Positions 1 through 11,357 of a DNA stretch of 64,000 nucleotides are shown here, one piece after another. The DNA comes from Cardiocondyla obscurior (taxonomy: Eukaryota > Arthropoda > Insecta > Hymenoptera > Formicidae), in assembly GCF_019399895.1 (NCBI RefSeq), contig NC_091867.1:186001-250000 (forward strand), in the 5' to 3' direction. Numbering within the stretch: the first letter of the stretch is position 1; every line of letters begins with the position of its first letter. The position numbers were made by a program, and so were the translations under genes. Below the pieces are notes generated by a model. It saw only the letters and a list, made by a program, of their open reading frames with translations. It ran no database searches and had not been told where the DNA came from.

Positions 1-312
1 GAGACAAATAGAAAAGTCTTATACCATTTTGTAAAATTCTCAACCGTTATTGAGAAAAAAATTAATTTGTCTAGCGCAAGAGGGACAAAGAAGCTACGCG
101 TGAATGAGCGCGACAAGCGACGGTACTATTTTTAGCTACTCGCCTGTCGCGTTCACTCACGCGTGGCTTCCTTGTCGCTCTTGCGCTAGACAAATTAATT
201 TTTTTCTTAATAACGGTTGAAAATTTTACAAAATGATATAAAACTTTTTTATTCGTCTTGACAAGCCCTACCTACTCCTGCAATTACGATACTTTACTAT
301 AGGACACCCTAT
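1..312. repeat. Foldback MITE, tatacagggtgtcc family, left edge cut by window
   Basis: The first 270 bases fold on themselves. The segment at about 15-130 (ending in acgcgtgaatgagcgcgaca) returns as its reverse complement at about 140-250. The right end is a ggacaccct terminus at 302-310, running straight into the opposite terminus of the next element. No coding capacity. Relatives of this sequence recur at 18.8, 22.1 and 28.6-29.0 kb. The left end lies outside the window. Confidence 0.75.
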
Positions 313-316
313 ATAT

Positions 317-1008
317 ATACAGGGTGTCCGGTTCGTTTTATCACTCCCGAAATTTTTAAGTAGACAATAATAATTTAACACGAAAAGTCGTGTACAATTT
401 TGTAAAATTCGTTACCGTTGATTTTATAAAAATTATAATGTCTCGGCGAATGAACGCTAAGAAATCTATGGGCTGGGCGCGGCGATGGCAATGTTTAGTT
501 TTTTGCAAAAAGTAGCCGAATCGAATAATAATGATTGGCGAGCGGGTTCGGCGAATGAGCTCTAAACAACTTGGGGGCCGGTCGCGGCGGCTGCGATGTT
601 TATAAAGATATGATTTGAGTCAACTCAGAAGAAGATAATCACGTATCGAAATCTTTGCAGCAAAAATGAAACAAATGCGCTCGCGATTGTCTTCTTCTGA
701 GTTGACTCAGATCACATCTTTATAAACACCGTCGCCGCCGCGGCCGACCCCTAAGTTGCTTAGAGCTCATTCGCCGAACCCGATCGCCAATCATTATTAT
801 TTGATTCGGCTACTTTCTGCAGAAAACTAAACATTGCCATCGCCGCGCCCAGCCCATTGATTTCTTAGCGTTTATTTGCCGAGACATTATCATTTTTATA
901 AAATTAACGGTAACAAATTTTACGAAATTGTACACGACTTTTTGTGTTGAATTATTATTGTCTACCTAAAAATTTCAAGAGTGGCAAAACAAACCGGACA
1001 CCCTGTAT
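317..1008. repeat. Palindromic MITE of about 690 bp
   Basis: Starts tatacagggtgtccgg and ends ccggacaccctgtata. Almost the whole length is one inverted repeat: 317-630 pairs with 690-1008 and a loop of about 60 bp remains near 630-690. Arms contain the conserved block gaacgctaagaaa with tatgggctgggc, also present in the arms of the mariner-like element at 1855-3825, so this is probably a non-autonomous relative of that element. Confidence 0.8.
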
Positions 1009-1009
1009 A

Positions 1010-1585
1010 TATACAGGGTAGTCAAAAAGTATTGAACCTTCCTAATATTTTCAATCAGGATGATTTTAGAAGAAAATGTCAAATGGCAAAGTTACATGGT
1101 TTTAAACAGGGAGTAAAATAATGGCTTTGATTTTGAGATCAAATTTGCAAGTTATATAAAGATCAACTTCAAAATCTCAAATAGAAACCTCAACTTTTTA
1201 TTGCAGATTCTTATTTACCATTCAAAAGTATGTAACTTTGTTTGAAACATTTTCTTGAAAAATGTTATGTCTTTAAAATATTCTCAAAATTCATCTGGAA
1301 GATTTTTTTAAGGACACAAGATGACATTTTTCGGAAAAATGTTTCAGACATAAGTTACATACTTTTCAATGATAAATAAGAATTTATAATAAAAAGTTGA
1401 AGTTTTGATTAAGAAATTGAAGGTAATTTTTTTAATACCTTCAAACGACTATTCAAGGTCACACCAATGGTATTATTTTTTTTTCCCCTCAAAATTGTGA
1501 TATGTTTGTCTAAAAAATTTTTTCGTATCTTTTTTAGTTTTTACAAATATCGAATGTATAAATTAAAATGAGCAACCCTGTATGT
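1010..1585. repeat. AT-rich MITE with internal inverted repeat
   Basis: Begins tatacagggtagtc directly at the end of the preceding MITE and ends with caaccctgtatgta near 1573-1585. Positions about 1188-1260 return inverted at about 1330-1400 (shared block aagtatgtaact and its complement). No coding capacity. The 270 bases after it, up to 1854, are AT-rich and show nothing recognisable. Confidence 0.55.
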
Positions 1586-1854
1586 ACAGTCTAATTGTAG
1601 AAATAGATATAAAAGAAAGAAAGTAACCATAAATATTTAAGAGCTTCCCAAAGTACAAGATTCCACAAAACTTTTTTGTTTGTAAAATTATACTAGATTT
1701 CATAAATTTTTATTTAATGCATTATTACCCAAATACAATAATATGTAAGTAGAGTACTTTAAGGAAATTTTTTTTTATATAAAAACTCAATTTTGCACAA
1801 AACAATTTTGTTATAGAAAACTGTAATCAATATTTTACAAAGTGTAAAAATGTT

Positions 1855-3825
1855 ATACAGGGTGTTCGATCTCGTATGTCACTCTCAAAAATGGTAGATA
1901 GATAATGATAATTTAAGACGAAAAGTCAAGTACAATTTTATAAAATTTGTCACCGTTGAATTTATAAAAATTATAAGGTTTTGGCGATTGAGCGCTAAGA
2001 AAACTATGGGCTGGGTGCGGCGAAGATAGTGTTTAGACATTAGAGAAGGTAGTGGGAAATAGCTAGCGACGATTGGCCAGCGGATCAAGTATTAAGCGGG
2101 GTACACGACGAAAAGAAGTGATCACAAAGCCTTTGTAGCAAAGAATAAACGAATGCTTTCGCAATCGTACGATACCAGTTGCATTAGCGCCCATTCAGAG
2201 GGACTTGAATTATCGAAATATCCACATACTAGAGATAACCGGTAGCGATAAAAATATAGTGTGTTATTATTTTCTCACTACTTTGCGGTAGATAGCACAA
2301 TACGTTTTTTTATAGTGGTATTTCCGGTAGGCCTAATCCGCTCTTAAACTTTAATTTAAAAGTTGTTCAAAGTGTTCTCTTTTCTGATGTATACATGTTG
2401 AACTTTTCGAACAATATCACTTGTTGTACGCTGCACAATGTCAGGTGTAATTGTTGTAGAGGCTGCAACAATTGCTTCGCGTTCAGCGTTATTAATGTTA
2501 TTAATTATTTATATTCGTGTTAATTTGAGAAAAAATAATAATAGCTAATAGTAAAAAATTTTTATACAGAGTTCCGCGCACAATGCCGAAGAAACGTATT
2601 TTTTTTATAAGTTATTTTATGGACATTTTTTGGATGGATATGGATTTTATGGATGAGTCAACTTTTACGCCGAACGAAGTTTTCAGTTCACGAAATTACT
2701 TATATTGGTCAAACAAAAATATGCACATTGTTCGGCAAGGAGCGTTCCAATATTGCTGGACTTTGAAAGTATGGACGGGAGTCATTGAAAAGTGGTGAGT
2801 ATTAAGAAAAAAAAATAGTTCCATTATTAAATATTTTATAACGAATATTTTCTGTTATTTGTTTAGATCGGTCTAAATTTTCTTTTTCCGCGTTTAACTG
2901 GATAAATTTACCAAAATTTTTTGTAAAATGAGTTGCTTGGACTGCTCGAAGATATTCGATTGGTATTAGGAAGAAATGTCATTTTCTAACATAACGGAGC
3001 ACCGGCCCATTGGTCTTGGGAAATGCATCAGTTTTTAAATGCACAATTTCCGGACAGGTGGATAGGTCGAAGTAATCCGATCGCCTGGCCGCCACGATTA
3101 CCGGACTTAACAGAATGACTTTTTTAATATTATTTTTTATGGGAACATATACAAATCTGATTGAGCCCCAGCAAAAAGAAACTGTAAATGCTGTACGCAA
3201 AACAATGTTTCAGCGTTTACAACAATTACATCGGACATCGTGCAACTTATAAGTGATATTGTTCGAAGGGCCCGACTCTGTGTACAACAGAGAGGAGGGC
3301 ACTTTGATCAACTTTTAAATTAAATTTTAAGAGCGGATTAAACCTATCGGAAATAATACTATAAAAAAAAAAGACGCACTATGCTATCTACCGCAAAACA
3401 GTGTAAAAATAATTTTACACTATATTTTTGTCTCTACCGGCAATTCCTAGTATGCGGATATTTCGATAATTCAAGTCCCTCTGAATGGGCGCCAATGCAA
3501 CTGGTATCGTAAGAATGTAAGAGCATTCGTTTATTCTTTGCTGCAAAGGCTTTGTGGTCACTTCTTCTCGTCGTGTACCCCGCTCAACACTCGACCCGCT
3601 AGTCAATCGTCGCTAACTGTCTCCGACTACCTTCTCTAATGTTTAAACACTATTTTCGTCGTGCCCAGCCTATAGTTTTCTTAGCGTTCATTCGCCGAAA
3701 TCTTATAACTTTCATAAAATTAACAGTGACGAATTTTACAAAATTGTACTTGACTTTTCATCTTAAATTGTCATTATCTACCCACCATTTTTGAGAATGA
3801 TATGCGAGACCAGACACCTTGTACA
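1855..3825 (+). mobile_element. Degenerate mariner-like (IS630-Tc1-mariner) element with very long inverted arms
   Basis: Termini are tatacagggtgttc on the left and agacaccttgta on the right. The inverted arms are unusually long, about 630 bp each (1855-2490 and 3195-3825). They contain not only terminal sequence but also an inverted copy of the last part of the transposase gene. The left arm at about 2290-2490, read in complement, matches 3200-3400. A single broken transposase lies between the arms. Flanked by AT-rich DNA. Confidence 0.7.
2560..3330 (+). pseudogene. Mariner-like transposase remnant
   Basis: A DDE transposase of the IS630-Tc1-mariner group would cut and paste the flanking inverted repeats. 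Recognisable pieces appear in changing frames. Around 2655-2798 there is MDESTFTPNE followed by YWSNKN, the region of the first catalytic Asp. Around 3090-3130 a block reads WPPRLPDL followed by a broken DFF, the second catalytic region. Around 3270-3320 the C-terminal block RARLCVQQRGGHFDQLL is followed by a stop. Frameshifts and stops between the blocks show it is dead. Assignment rests on family motifs known from insect transposases; subfamily is not determined. Confidence 0.65.
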
Positions 3826-3832
3826 TATACAA

Positions 3833-4500
3833 AAATAAGAATTTCACACTTACGTTCCTGTAGAATTTATCGCGATGTATGTACAAAACTAGTCTTTGTT
3901 ATTTACATGAACATGGTGATAATTTTATTTCAGTATTTTCATATAGTATAGTAATTCTTGTAAAAATTATAAATAGTATATAAAAAATTAATACATCTAT
4001 TAATTTTATTAATATTACCATTAAATCAAAATTAATTTTTATTTATACATTATACATAATTGTATAAAATTATTATGCAAATAATGTATATAAATGTAAT
4101 TTTCTGTATATATTTAATATTTAATCTTTTATTATGTTGAACTAGGTTAAATAATGAGTGCGCTTTAACCGCGATGAGTGATTTTAATTTTATTAATACA
4201 CCGGAATAAATGATCTTATTTGAGATAACAAAAAATTATGATTGATTTTACCTGAATCTGACCCTCAATGTTTTCTGAACTAACCTTTCGGTAGTACTAA
4301 CTTTCGAAGGTTTCGACGCGCAAATTCAAAGGGGAGATAACAAGTTTGCAACTTAAGCTATTTTTACGCGCTGATAATCGTTGCTAACATGCCTATGCTT
4401 AACACCCCCTCCCCCCTCAATGATTATTCGTTTTTATATTTCGATTAGGTTACAACTTTGTCTGTGATTTCTCAGTTTTATTTTTTCCACCGATTTTGTC
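3833..4500. other. AT-rich intergenic stretch
   Basis: No gene, repeat boundary or RNA feature that I can support. Composition is strongly AT-rich with runs of ta and taat, except for a short C-rich run near 4407-4420. Confidence 0.4.
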
Positions 4501-4532
4501 CTCATATCCGCTATCATCTTATCTGTTGGACA

Positions 4533-5322
4533 TTATTTTAAATCTGTAATGCCTTTCTTAACTAGATCGATTACAAAATGATATTTAACGTTTATGTGTT
4601 TTGTCTTATTTCTACACTCCCCGTTTTTAATTAATTTAATCGTACTTTGATTGTTCTCGAACATTTTAACTGGTACATTTTGCTTTACGCCAAAGTTCTT
4701 CAATAGATCTATTATCCACAATAATTCACTGCTCGCCCTTGCCATTGAGCTGTACTCCGCTTCGCAGATCGTTCACGATGTGCATGTTTGTTTCCTACAA
4801 GCCCAATCTATCGTTCCTCCAACGTATTAAAATATGAACCCACTGTGAGACTTACTGTCAAGTTTATCTTCTGCCCAGTCCACATCGGTGTAGACTTTTA
4901 GTTCTTCTTCTTTGTTACTTAATAGTTTTAATCTTAATTTCTTTGTGTTCTTGAGGTATCTGTTGACACTTTTAGCTTCGTTCCAATCAATTTCGGTGGG
5001 CTTTTTAATTTTTGACTCAGTAATGATACTGGTGCTGCTATATCCGGTCGTGTGTGCGTTGCTACGTATAGCAGTGCACCAATAAATTTTTGATACTTAT
5101 CTTTATGTTTGGCTGCTTTTCCATCTCGAATTAATTTCATGTATCCGGTGTCTATGGGTGTTTTTGATCTTTTGGTCTTGTGTAAACCAAACCTGTCTGC
5201 TATCTTTTCAATGAATTTGGTTTAGTCGATATAGCAACTTCCTTCGTGATCTCTTTGTACTCTGATTCCCAGATAATTAGACAGTTCCCCGGGATTTGTT
5301 AGTGTATATTCTTTGTTTATGC
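4533..5322 (-). pseudogene. Copia pol remnant (reverse transcriptase end and RNase H)
   Basis: Read on the minus strand, this is the C-terminal part of a Ty1/Copia polyprotein. From 5320 downwards the frame gives GELSNYLGIRVQRDHEG, then FIEKIADRFGLHKTKR and GALLYVATHTRPDIAAPV, the classic Copia region after the YVDD box. Around 4860-4820 TDVDWAEDKLDSKSHSGF marks the RNase H start. EAEYSSMARASSELLWI near 4755 and TKHINVKYHF near 4570 mark its end. Stops and frame changes break it. The RNase H sequence differs clearly from that of the Copia element at 11.6-15.3 kb, so this is another family. No LTR was identified. Confidence 0.75.
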
Positions 5323-5326
5323 TCTC

Positions 5327-5945
5327 ACAAGGAAGGTTAGGCAACCGGGAAATTAAAAAAAATCTTATACTTTGTGTGCATGTAAAGTAGTTTATCTGTA
5401 ATACAAAACTAATTTTTGTTTGTGCTAAATTTTATTTTAAAGAGGTGAAAACACCCTTTACAAATAGAAGGGTTATTTGTTTTTTTCAACATAACTCGAA
5501 AACTATTCAAGATAACAAAAAAAGTTTTATACAAAAGTTTTATAGTAAAAACACCTGTGTTTAATTGTAGTAACAGAATTAGATAAAAAAAAATTTTTAA
5601 CAAAATTGATTATAAAATAAAAAAAAAAATTTTTTTTTAATTCTTATACTGCAGTTAAACATAGGTGTTTCTACCATAAAACCTTTGTATGAAACTTTTT
5701 TGATATCTTGAATAGTTTTCCAGTTGTATAGAGGAAAATGAAAAATCTCTACATATGAAAATACTTTATTTTCATAAGAATTATTCTTGAGCCGCAACTA
5801 AAAAATTTTTGATTTATTTGTTACTCTATATGCGTAAAACTTTTCATTATAAGAACAATTTAATCAGGTTAATACGCTCAATAATAACGATAAGGTTTCC
5901 ACCAAAAAAAGTTAAAAAATCTTTAAATATTCAGCATTGTGAAAT
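5327..5945 (+). repeat. Dispersed 0.6-kb repeat, copy A
   Basis: Matches 59645-60260 in direct orientation over its whole length, from acaaggaaggttaggcaa to tcagcattgtgaaa. It contains an internal foldback: aaaaactattcaagata near 5500 pairs with tatcttgaatagtttt near 5703. The first codons of both copies would read as LINE protein QGRLGN (see the finding). No coding capacity of its own. Confidence 0.7.
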
Positions 5946-6159
5946 GCTCTTTGTTTAGCTCAAAATTCGACATGTTTACTACCAAAAAAAAATATGCTAC
6001 TAACTCTGAAACGTTTAAACAAATATGGCGTTTTGAAGCTTGCAGTCACAGCTACAAAATGATATATTGGTTATGACACCAGCATCTATAGGCTTAGTGC
6101 GCCATCTACTGGAAAAAAATCCGCATTTTAAAGTTACAAACCTGGTAAAGCTTGCCGAA

Positions 6160-7663
6160 TCCAACGGTTGATAGTTTGTGAAGTGACGGCTTTAAAAGGC
6201 TTATTGCAGGAGATGAGAAAGAAGTCGCAGCCGAGAAGTCGGAGGTCTCTAGTCCTCTCTATATAATGCTCTGTTATGCGGTGTATAAAAATCAAACTTA
6301 TAATATGAGTTTTACAAATGAGAATTACAATTAACGCCGCGGGGATGTTACGCGGTCGTGGCCGGTTTATTTAACGCGAAAAGGCGGGTGTTAGTCCTTC
6401 GAATATGCGAGTTACGCGGAGACACACGTTGAGCACGTGGCCGGTAGATGAGATCCGCACAGAATCTATAAATGAGTTTCACGCTTGAGTTAGTCTTTAA
6501 ATTGATATCTGTCTGTTTAACTGTTCTTGAGAACTCGCACTGAGTTTAAACAATGAGTCACAATTATATTAATCGTGAGTTCACACGCTGCGAGATGTGA
6601 TGAGCTACTGAGCACGAGGTTCAACACGCCTCGTGCTGCAGGGTGATGTCTTCCAGAAGATTCTTGGCGTGTTGCACACTGCGAAGATGATCTGGATGAG
6701 TTGTACTGGAGACAAGGCGATGAGTTGAACGATGAGTAAGAATTCTGAGAGAGGCACACTGCACGTTGTTGCACACGAGATGATGCTTGGCACGGCTGAG
6801 TGAACACTGATAAGCCTCGAGCCGGCAACGCCTTCGAGAATCGGAGGCAATTATCGAACGACGGATCGATATCGATCCGTCGCCGGCGATCGGCCACGAG
6901 GTGCTGCCCCCGCGGCGGTGACATAATTAATTACTAAATTGAATCTTTTAACATGCGGACTAAACAGAGCTCCTCATGGTCGTCAAAACGAGAGAAACAA
7001 AATGATGGCTGATAGCGGCCGGGGGCCGTCGTTTTATTCCGGTCGGGAACTCGCACGATTAATTGTCTATTTATGGTTATTTGAGACAGCCTCAAGGCTG
7101 CGATAGTCTGGATTCTTTGTCCAGTGGCCAAGGCGAGAAGAAAAACTAGCTTCTTTACCACTGCATACAGCGGATGAACTTCGTAGGGATAAATAAGGCC
7201 AAGCTTCTCGATAACTGGAGTCGAATTTCACGTGAAATCATATTTTGGCCTGGGAAGTCTGATTGTTGCGAAGCCTCTGCAGAAACGTTTCACCGCAGGG
7301 TGTTGGCCGATCTCATTCACTGAGATTAAGGAGATCGCAGATCTCATCGTGTTTAAAGGTGAGTAGGACGATACAGAACCTGCTTCAAGGGCAAGAAACT
7401 CCAGTAACTAGGTAAATGACGGAGAAAACAGTGGCACTTAACGGCGCTGGCAAAAATCCCACCAGAGACGCAGGGAGCGCGAGTATTGCCTGACGGTCGC
7501 CTCGGACAAGGAGTTCATCATGGTAGGAATGGCTGCAGACGGGATCAAACGAAATCTGAAGGTTTCCCGGATACAATTCTGGCCGCCAGGGAAAGCGACC
7601 TTCACGAGGGGTGATGACTTCTGAAAGGCGAAGAAAGTAGAGATTCACAAGATGAAAATACAA
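6160..7663 (-). pseudogene. Tyrosine recombinase of the DIRS-type element, interrupted
   Basis: The recognisable core starts near 7161: KLVFLLALATGQRIQTIAAL is the box around the first catalytic Arg, and CLVRMLKD follows near 6950. The reading is then interrupted by the repeat at 6346-6923. On the far side, around 6250-6165, the minus strand continues with ERTRDLRLLGCDFFLISCN and KPFKAVTSQTINRWIRQALP, the next conserved stretch of DIRS recombinases. The final His-x-x-Arg and Tyr boxes are missing because the element stops near 6150. Residues 7660-7170 contain scattered fragments in several frames. Such an enzyme would integrate a circular cDNA; here it is dead. Confidence 0.7.
6346..6923 (+). 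repeat. LTR-like repeat (TGTTA...TGACA) inserted in the DIRS recombinase
   Basis: Shares long stretches with 35100-35716: gagctactgagc with gaggttcaacacgcctc, cttggcgtgttgcacac, and the near-identical last 120 bases ending ggcggtgaca here and ggcggtaaca there. Begins tgttacgcgg. Both copies lie inside other elements, as expected for solo LTRs. I could not find a convincing target duplication, so exact ends are uncertain by tens of bases. No coding capacity. Confidence 0.6.
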
Positions 7664-7729
7664 TCGGAGGCGAAACTAAATGACGCTGAAACAAAGGGAA
7701 CCAGGCCTGAGATGGCCACCACGGAACTA

Positions 7730-9960
7730 CTAAGTTTCCTTTGCCCTTTCATCAATTATCTTCCTTAACACATGTGATATTAAGATAAAAGGAGGAAAGG
7801 CGTAAAAATTAAAATCTGACCACGACAAAGTAAACGTGTCTACAGAAAAAGATCCCGGATCGTGGAACCATGAAACATAAGCCTCGCACTTAGTATTAAG
7901 TACAGAAGCGAAAATGTCCAGATTAAAGAGACCAAACTGGCTATCTATTCTTTGAAAAGCCCTGCACGACAGGAACCATTCTGCATCAGGATCTGTAATC
8001 CTTGACTCAGCATCGGCAATACAGTTGTCTATTGACGAAATATAAGACGCAAACAAGTAAATATTGCGCTTTTCACACCACTGCCAAATCTGTCGAGAAA
8101 TCTCGGACAGATGGGGAAATTGAATTGAGCCAAATTTATTAATGTATGCTATTGCAGTGGTATTATCGATGCGAAGCAAAAGATTACAATCACTAACATC
8201 ACGAGCGAAGCAAAGAATGGCGTTGAAGGCGGCCTTGAGCTCTAACGCATTAATATGCAAACGTTTGTCCTCCTCGGACCACCAACCGTGTGCTTTTGAT
8301 TCTCCATACGCAGCTCCCCAACCGTTAAGAGAGACATCAGAAAAAATTTCTCTAACGAAATGTCCCGAGCGAATAGTATTCGAGAGGTCGGGATTAGATA
8401 AAGTTCTGATCCACCAATTAAAATCAGAACAAAGATGAGAGGAAATTTATATGCGAGCAGAGTAGTCCTCATTGCATTTACGTAACGCTAGAAATTTTAC
8501 ACGCTCAAATGTTTTAGTATATAACAAACCGTATTGAACGGCCGGACAAATCGAGATTAGAGATTCGATCATGCTGGCAAAATCTCTTAAAGAGCATACC
8601 GACTTAAGAGCCATGTCAGATATAACATTTAGTAACTTCTCTCGACGTTGCATAGGAATTGAGATAGATTGCTTGCAAGAATCAAAGACAAAGCCTAGAT
8701 ATTTTGTTGTAACCCAAACCCCGTTACAACACGAAACATGACGCAGGGCATTTCGGCATAAGTATCTCGTAATTAAATAACATCAGAGGATGCGATATCA
8801 GCAAACCTCCTTTAGCAATTAAATAATAAGAAACAAAAAGAGATACACGTGCGAGAACTTATTGCCGAAATCGCTAAGGTTGCATTCGCCGAACAACCGA
8901 AGTTCGGCATTGCAACCCGATGACGCCAAGGCCCTGCGTCACTATTAAATAACCGCGGACCGTCACGGACGAGGAGTCGCATCAGAGTCCGTGCTGTAAA
9001 CCGAGATCGTGCGGTAATTAAAGGTCGGTCGCGTGCCGTGTAAGAGGAGACCTCGCGGGGCCGAGGACGCGTGATAACGCGGGGACGTGCGCCGAACCGA
9101 CCAAAGGAAAACGCAGGAGAATCGAAAGGAGTGTAACACCACAACTAAATAAAATTCTAAGTTTATTAAAATCTATTATATTTGTCGCCCTTCCTCACAG
9201 ATCCCGAAGGACGGACCCCGTGCACCGGCCCCGGTGCAACAATTTACAGGTAGTTGATGGAATTAACTGAGATTTCTTATAATTAACACTGAAACCTAAA
9301 GATGAGAGAAGGTTAATAGAGATGCTAACGTTGGTCTAACATTCTTCAAGAGATGAGCCAAGCAAGAGAAAATCATCTAAATAAATAACTAAATAAAGAC
9401 CCTTCTGGCGCAGATAAGAAAGAACAGGGCGTATAACCTTGGTAAAAACAAAAGAAGCAATTGACAAGCTAAAGGGTAAAACTTTATATTTGTACGTTGT
9501 CCCGCGCGACTGAAAACGGAGAAACTTTTTATAGTTTTCATGTATGGGCACCTGAAGATAAGCATCCTCAAGATCAATTATGGCCATATAATAACCTGGT
9601 AGCATAAGGCGAATAATCGTACGCCAGTCCTCCAATTTAAAGTGTGGAGGCTGAAGATAAAAGTTTAACTCTTTTAAATTTAATATAAATCGCTTTTCAC
9701 CCGATGGCTTGTCAACTAAAAAGAAGGGGGATAAAAATTGGTCGGTGCAGAGTTTGACTCTCCTTATAGCGCCCTTATGCAGAAGGCGTTCAACTTCCTT
9801 CTGACAAAAAACCTGCTCTGACCTAGAAAATTCCCTCTCCTTCAAAAAAGTTCTAGGCGGGGGAAGCGAACTGAAAGGCAGGCGATATCCTTGCACTGCT
9901 TCTAAAACAGTCTAGTTATTTGTAAGATCATTCCATTGGTCTATGAAAAGACCTAGACGA
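7730..9960 (-). pseudogene. DIRS-type reverse transcriptase and RNase H, split by a solo LTR
   Basis: Minus-strand reading. From about 9960 RLGLFIDQWNDLTNN leads into the reverse transcriptase: FFLVDKPSGEKRFILNLKELN, IDLEDAYLQVPIHENYKKFL (first catalytic Asp) and VIYLDDFLLLGSS (YLDD box). The frame ends at the LTR boundary near 9245. It resumes below 8705 with KYLGFVFDSCKQSISIPMQ, then DMALKSVCSLRDFASM. RNase H follows: SLNGWGAAYGE near 8320, HINALELKAAFNAI near 8255, LRIDNTTAIAYINKFG near 8170. DIRS elements differ from Gypsy and Copia in encoding a tyrosine recombinase instead of a DDE integrase, which fits the next gene. A few frame changes are present. Confidence 0.75.
8705..9241 (-). mobile_element. 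Solo LTR with 4-bp target duplication inside the DIRS reverse transcriptase
   Basis: On the plus strand it runs tgttgtaaccc...ggtgcaaca, so the ends are TG...CA on both strands. It is flanked by attt at 8701-8704 and attt at 9242-9245. Removing it rejoins the reverse transcriptase frame (codons for LIPSTTCK run into KYLGFVFD). An aataaa lies on the minus strand near 9165, so the LTR probably reads minus. A diverged relative occupies 43100-43918. Four-base duplications are usual for Gypsy-type elements. Confidence 0.8.
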
Positions 9961-10100
9961 CCAGCCGTATTTACCTTATTTATCGGGTGTGACAGGGGCG
10001 GGATCGAGATCGATGAGGTTGACGGCTCTTGGAGTTCAAGGCTCCCGTTGAACGAGCCGACGTGGGACGAGCGAGAGCTCTCTTGTTTCCCTGAAACCGA

Positions 10101-11357
10101 GATTTAGCCAGTGTTTGCGCAGCACGCTTCTGGGATGGTTGAAATAATGACTGTTGACGGATAAGCTGCTGCGTCTTTTTTTCCGATCTGAGGCGTGAAC
10201 TTGGCTATATCACGACCCGTCTTCTCACAAGCCTGGGCTGTCCTGAGGGTTTTCGCGAAATTCTGACCGAAAAGAAAGTCGTCAATTTCAGCCGCCTCTG
10301 CGGCATTTTTGCTAATAAGATTAAGCGATGGCTTGGTAAAGGCTCTTCTAGCAATTGACAATCTGAAAAAATGATTAGCGAGTAATTGCATGCCCTCTGA
10401 GAACAAACATAAAGAAGAGTGAGCCTCCTCGTCTAACTGTTGTAAGACTTCCGCCTTAAGAAGAATAGAGATACCAGAACCAAATGCATTAAGTGCGGCT
10501 CCCACCTGAGTCTAAGAGCGGACCTGGTATTTGTCTCGCTTGAGCACCGACGGTGCTAGTACAGAAATAAGCTCCTTTTTGAGCTTTGGTGGAGTCAACA
10601 TAGCGAGATCTCCCTTGGTTTTGAATTTAGATAGCAGATTAGAGAGAGCTTCTTCCGAAAAGCCCTTATGAGCCTTGGTTTTAATAGAATCTAGCATTGC
10701 TGGGTTCCAGGAAGATGAGGGAGCCGGATCCTTATCCGCCTCAAATAATTTGGAAGCCACGGCCTGTGCTTCTGAGATAATATCGGGCTCTGGGGTCTCC
10801 AAAGAAGTATTCTCTGTCCCCTCCTTCACAACAGCCTTAGGGTCCGGGGGGCGAGAGCCGATCACGTCAATAAATTCGGAATTATCTGAAAACGATGAAA
10901 AAGTAGAAAACAGCAGTCGGTTATATCCACTCTTTATCACGCTTGAACGCATGGGTCGACAAATAGACATACCTGGTTCAGAGCCCCGGTCCGTTTGCGC
11001 GATCGTCTGCGTTTCTATAACTGGCTCATCGGCCTGGCTCATCGGTCTGGCTCATATACTCGAATGACGATAAAATCTGGTCCCTCTGCTCAGGAGAAGC
11101 CACGGAGGGCGACCTAACCTTTACACGGCGTTTTTGTAAGCTTCTATAAGATTCTGTACCTGTTCGAGAATCTGGGTGTAGGAATCCAGAGAAACGTCTT
11201 TAACCCTTTGGCATCCTGCCGCATTCTCCTTGTCCGAGAAATCCACTTCTCTAATGTGCGAGCGTTCACGAGACTTCTTGACTCGGGCAGGGGAATAATC
11301 CCGAGACCGATGTCTATGTTTCACCGATTTATATCTATGGGACTTGTGTTTCGGCAT
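10101..11357 (-). pseudogene. DIRS-type gag-like protein, broken by one frameshift and one stop
   Basis: Starts with ATG at 11357 (MPKHKSHRYKSV). The N-terminus is basic and Arg/Ser-rich; a Glu/Pro-rich middle follows, then a helical C-terminal part (ALNAFGSGISILLKAEVLQQ). Near 11119 the original frame stops after KNAV. The adjacent frame reads VKVRSPSVASPEQRDQI and leads towards the MSQADEPVIETQT segment, so a small indel is likely. A single TAG at about 10512 interrupts an otherwise open frame (KYQVRS, stop, TQVGAALNAFG). A structural role packaging the RNA is inferred from position ahead of the reverse transcriptase, not from a recognised domain. Confidence 0.6.
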
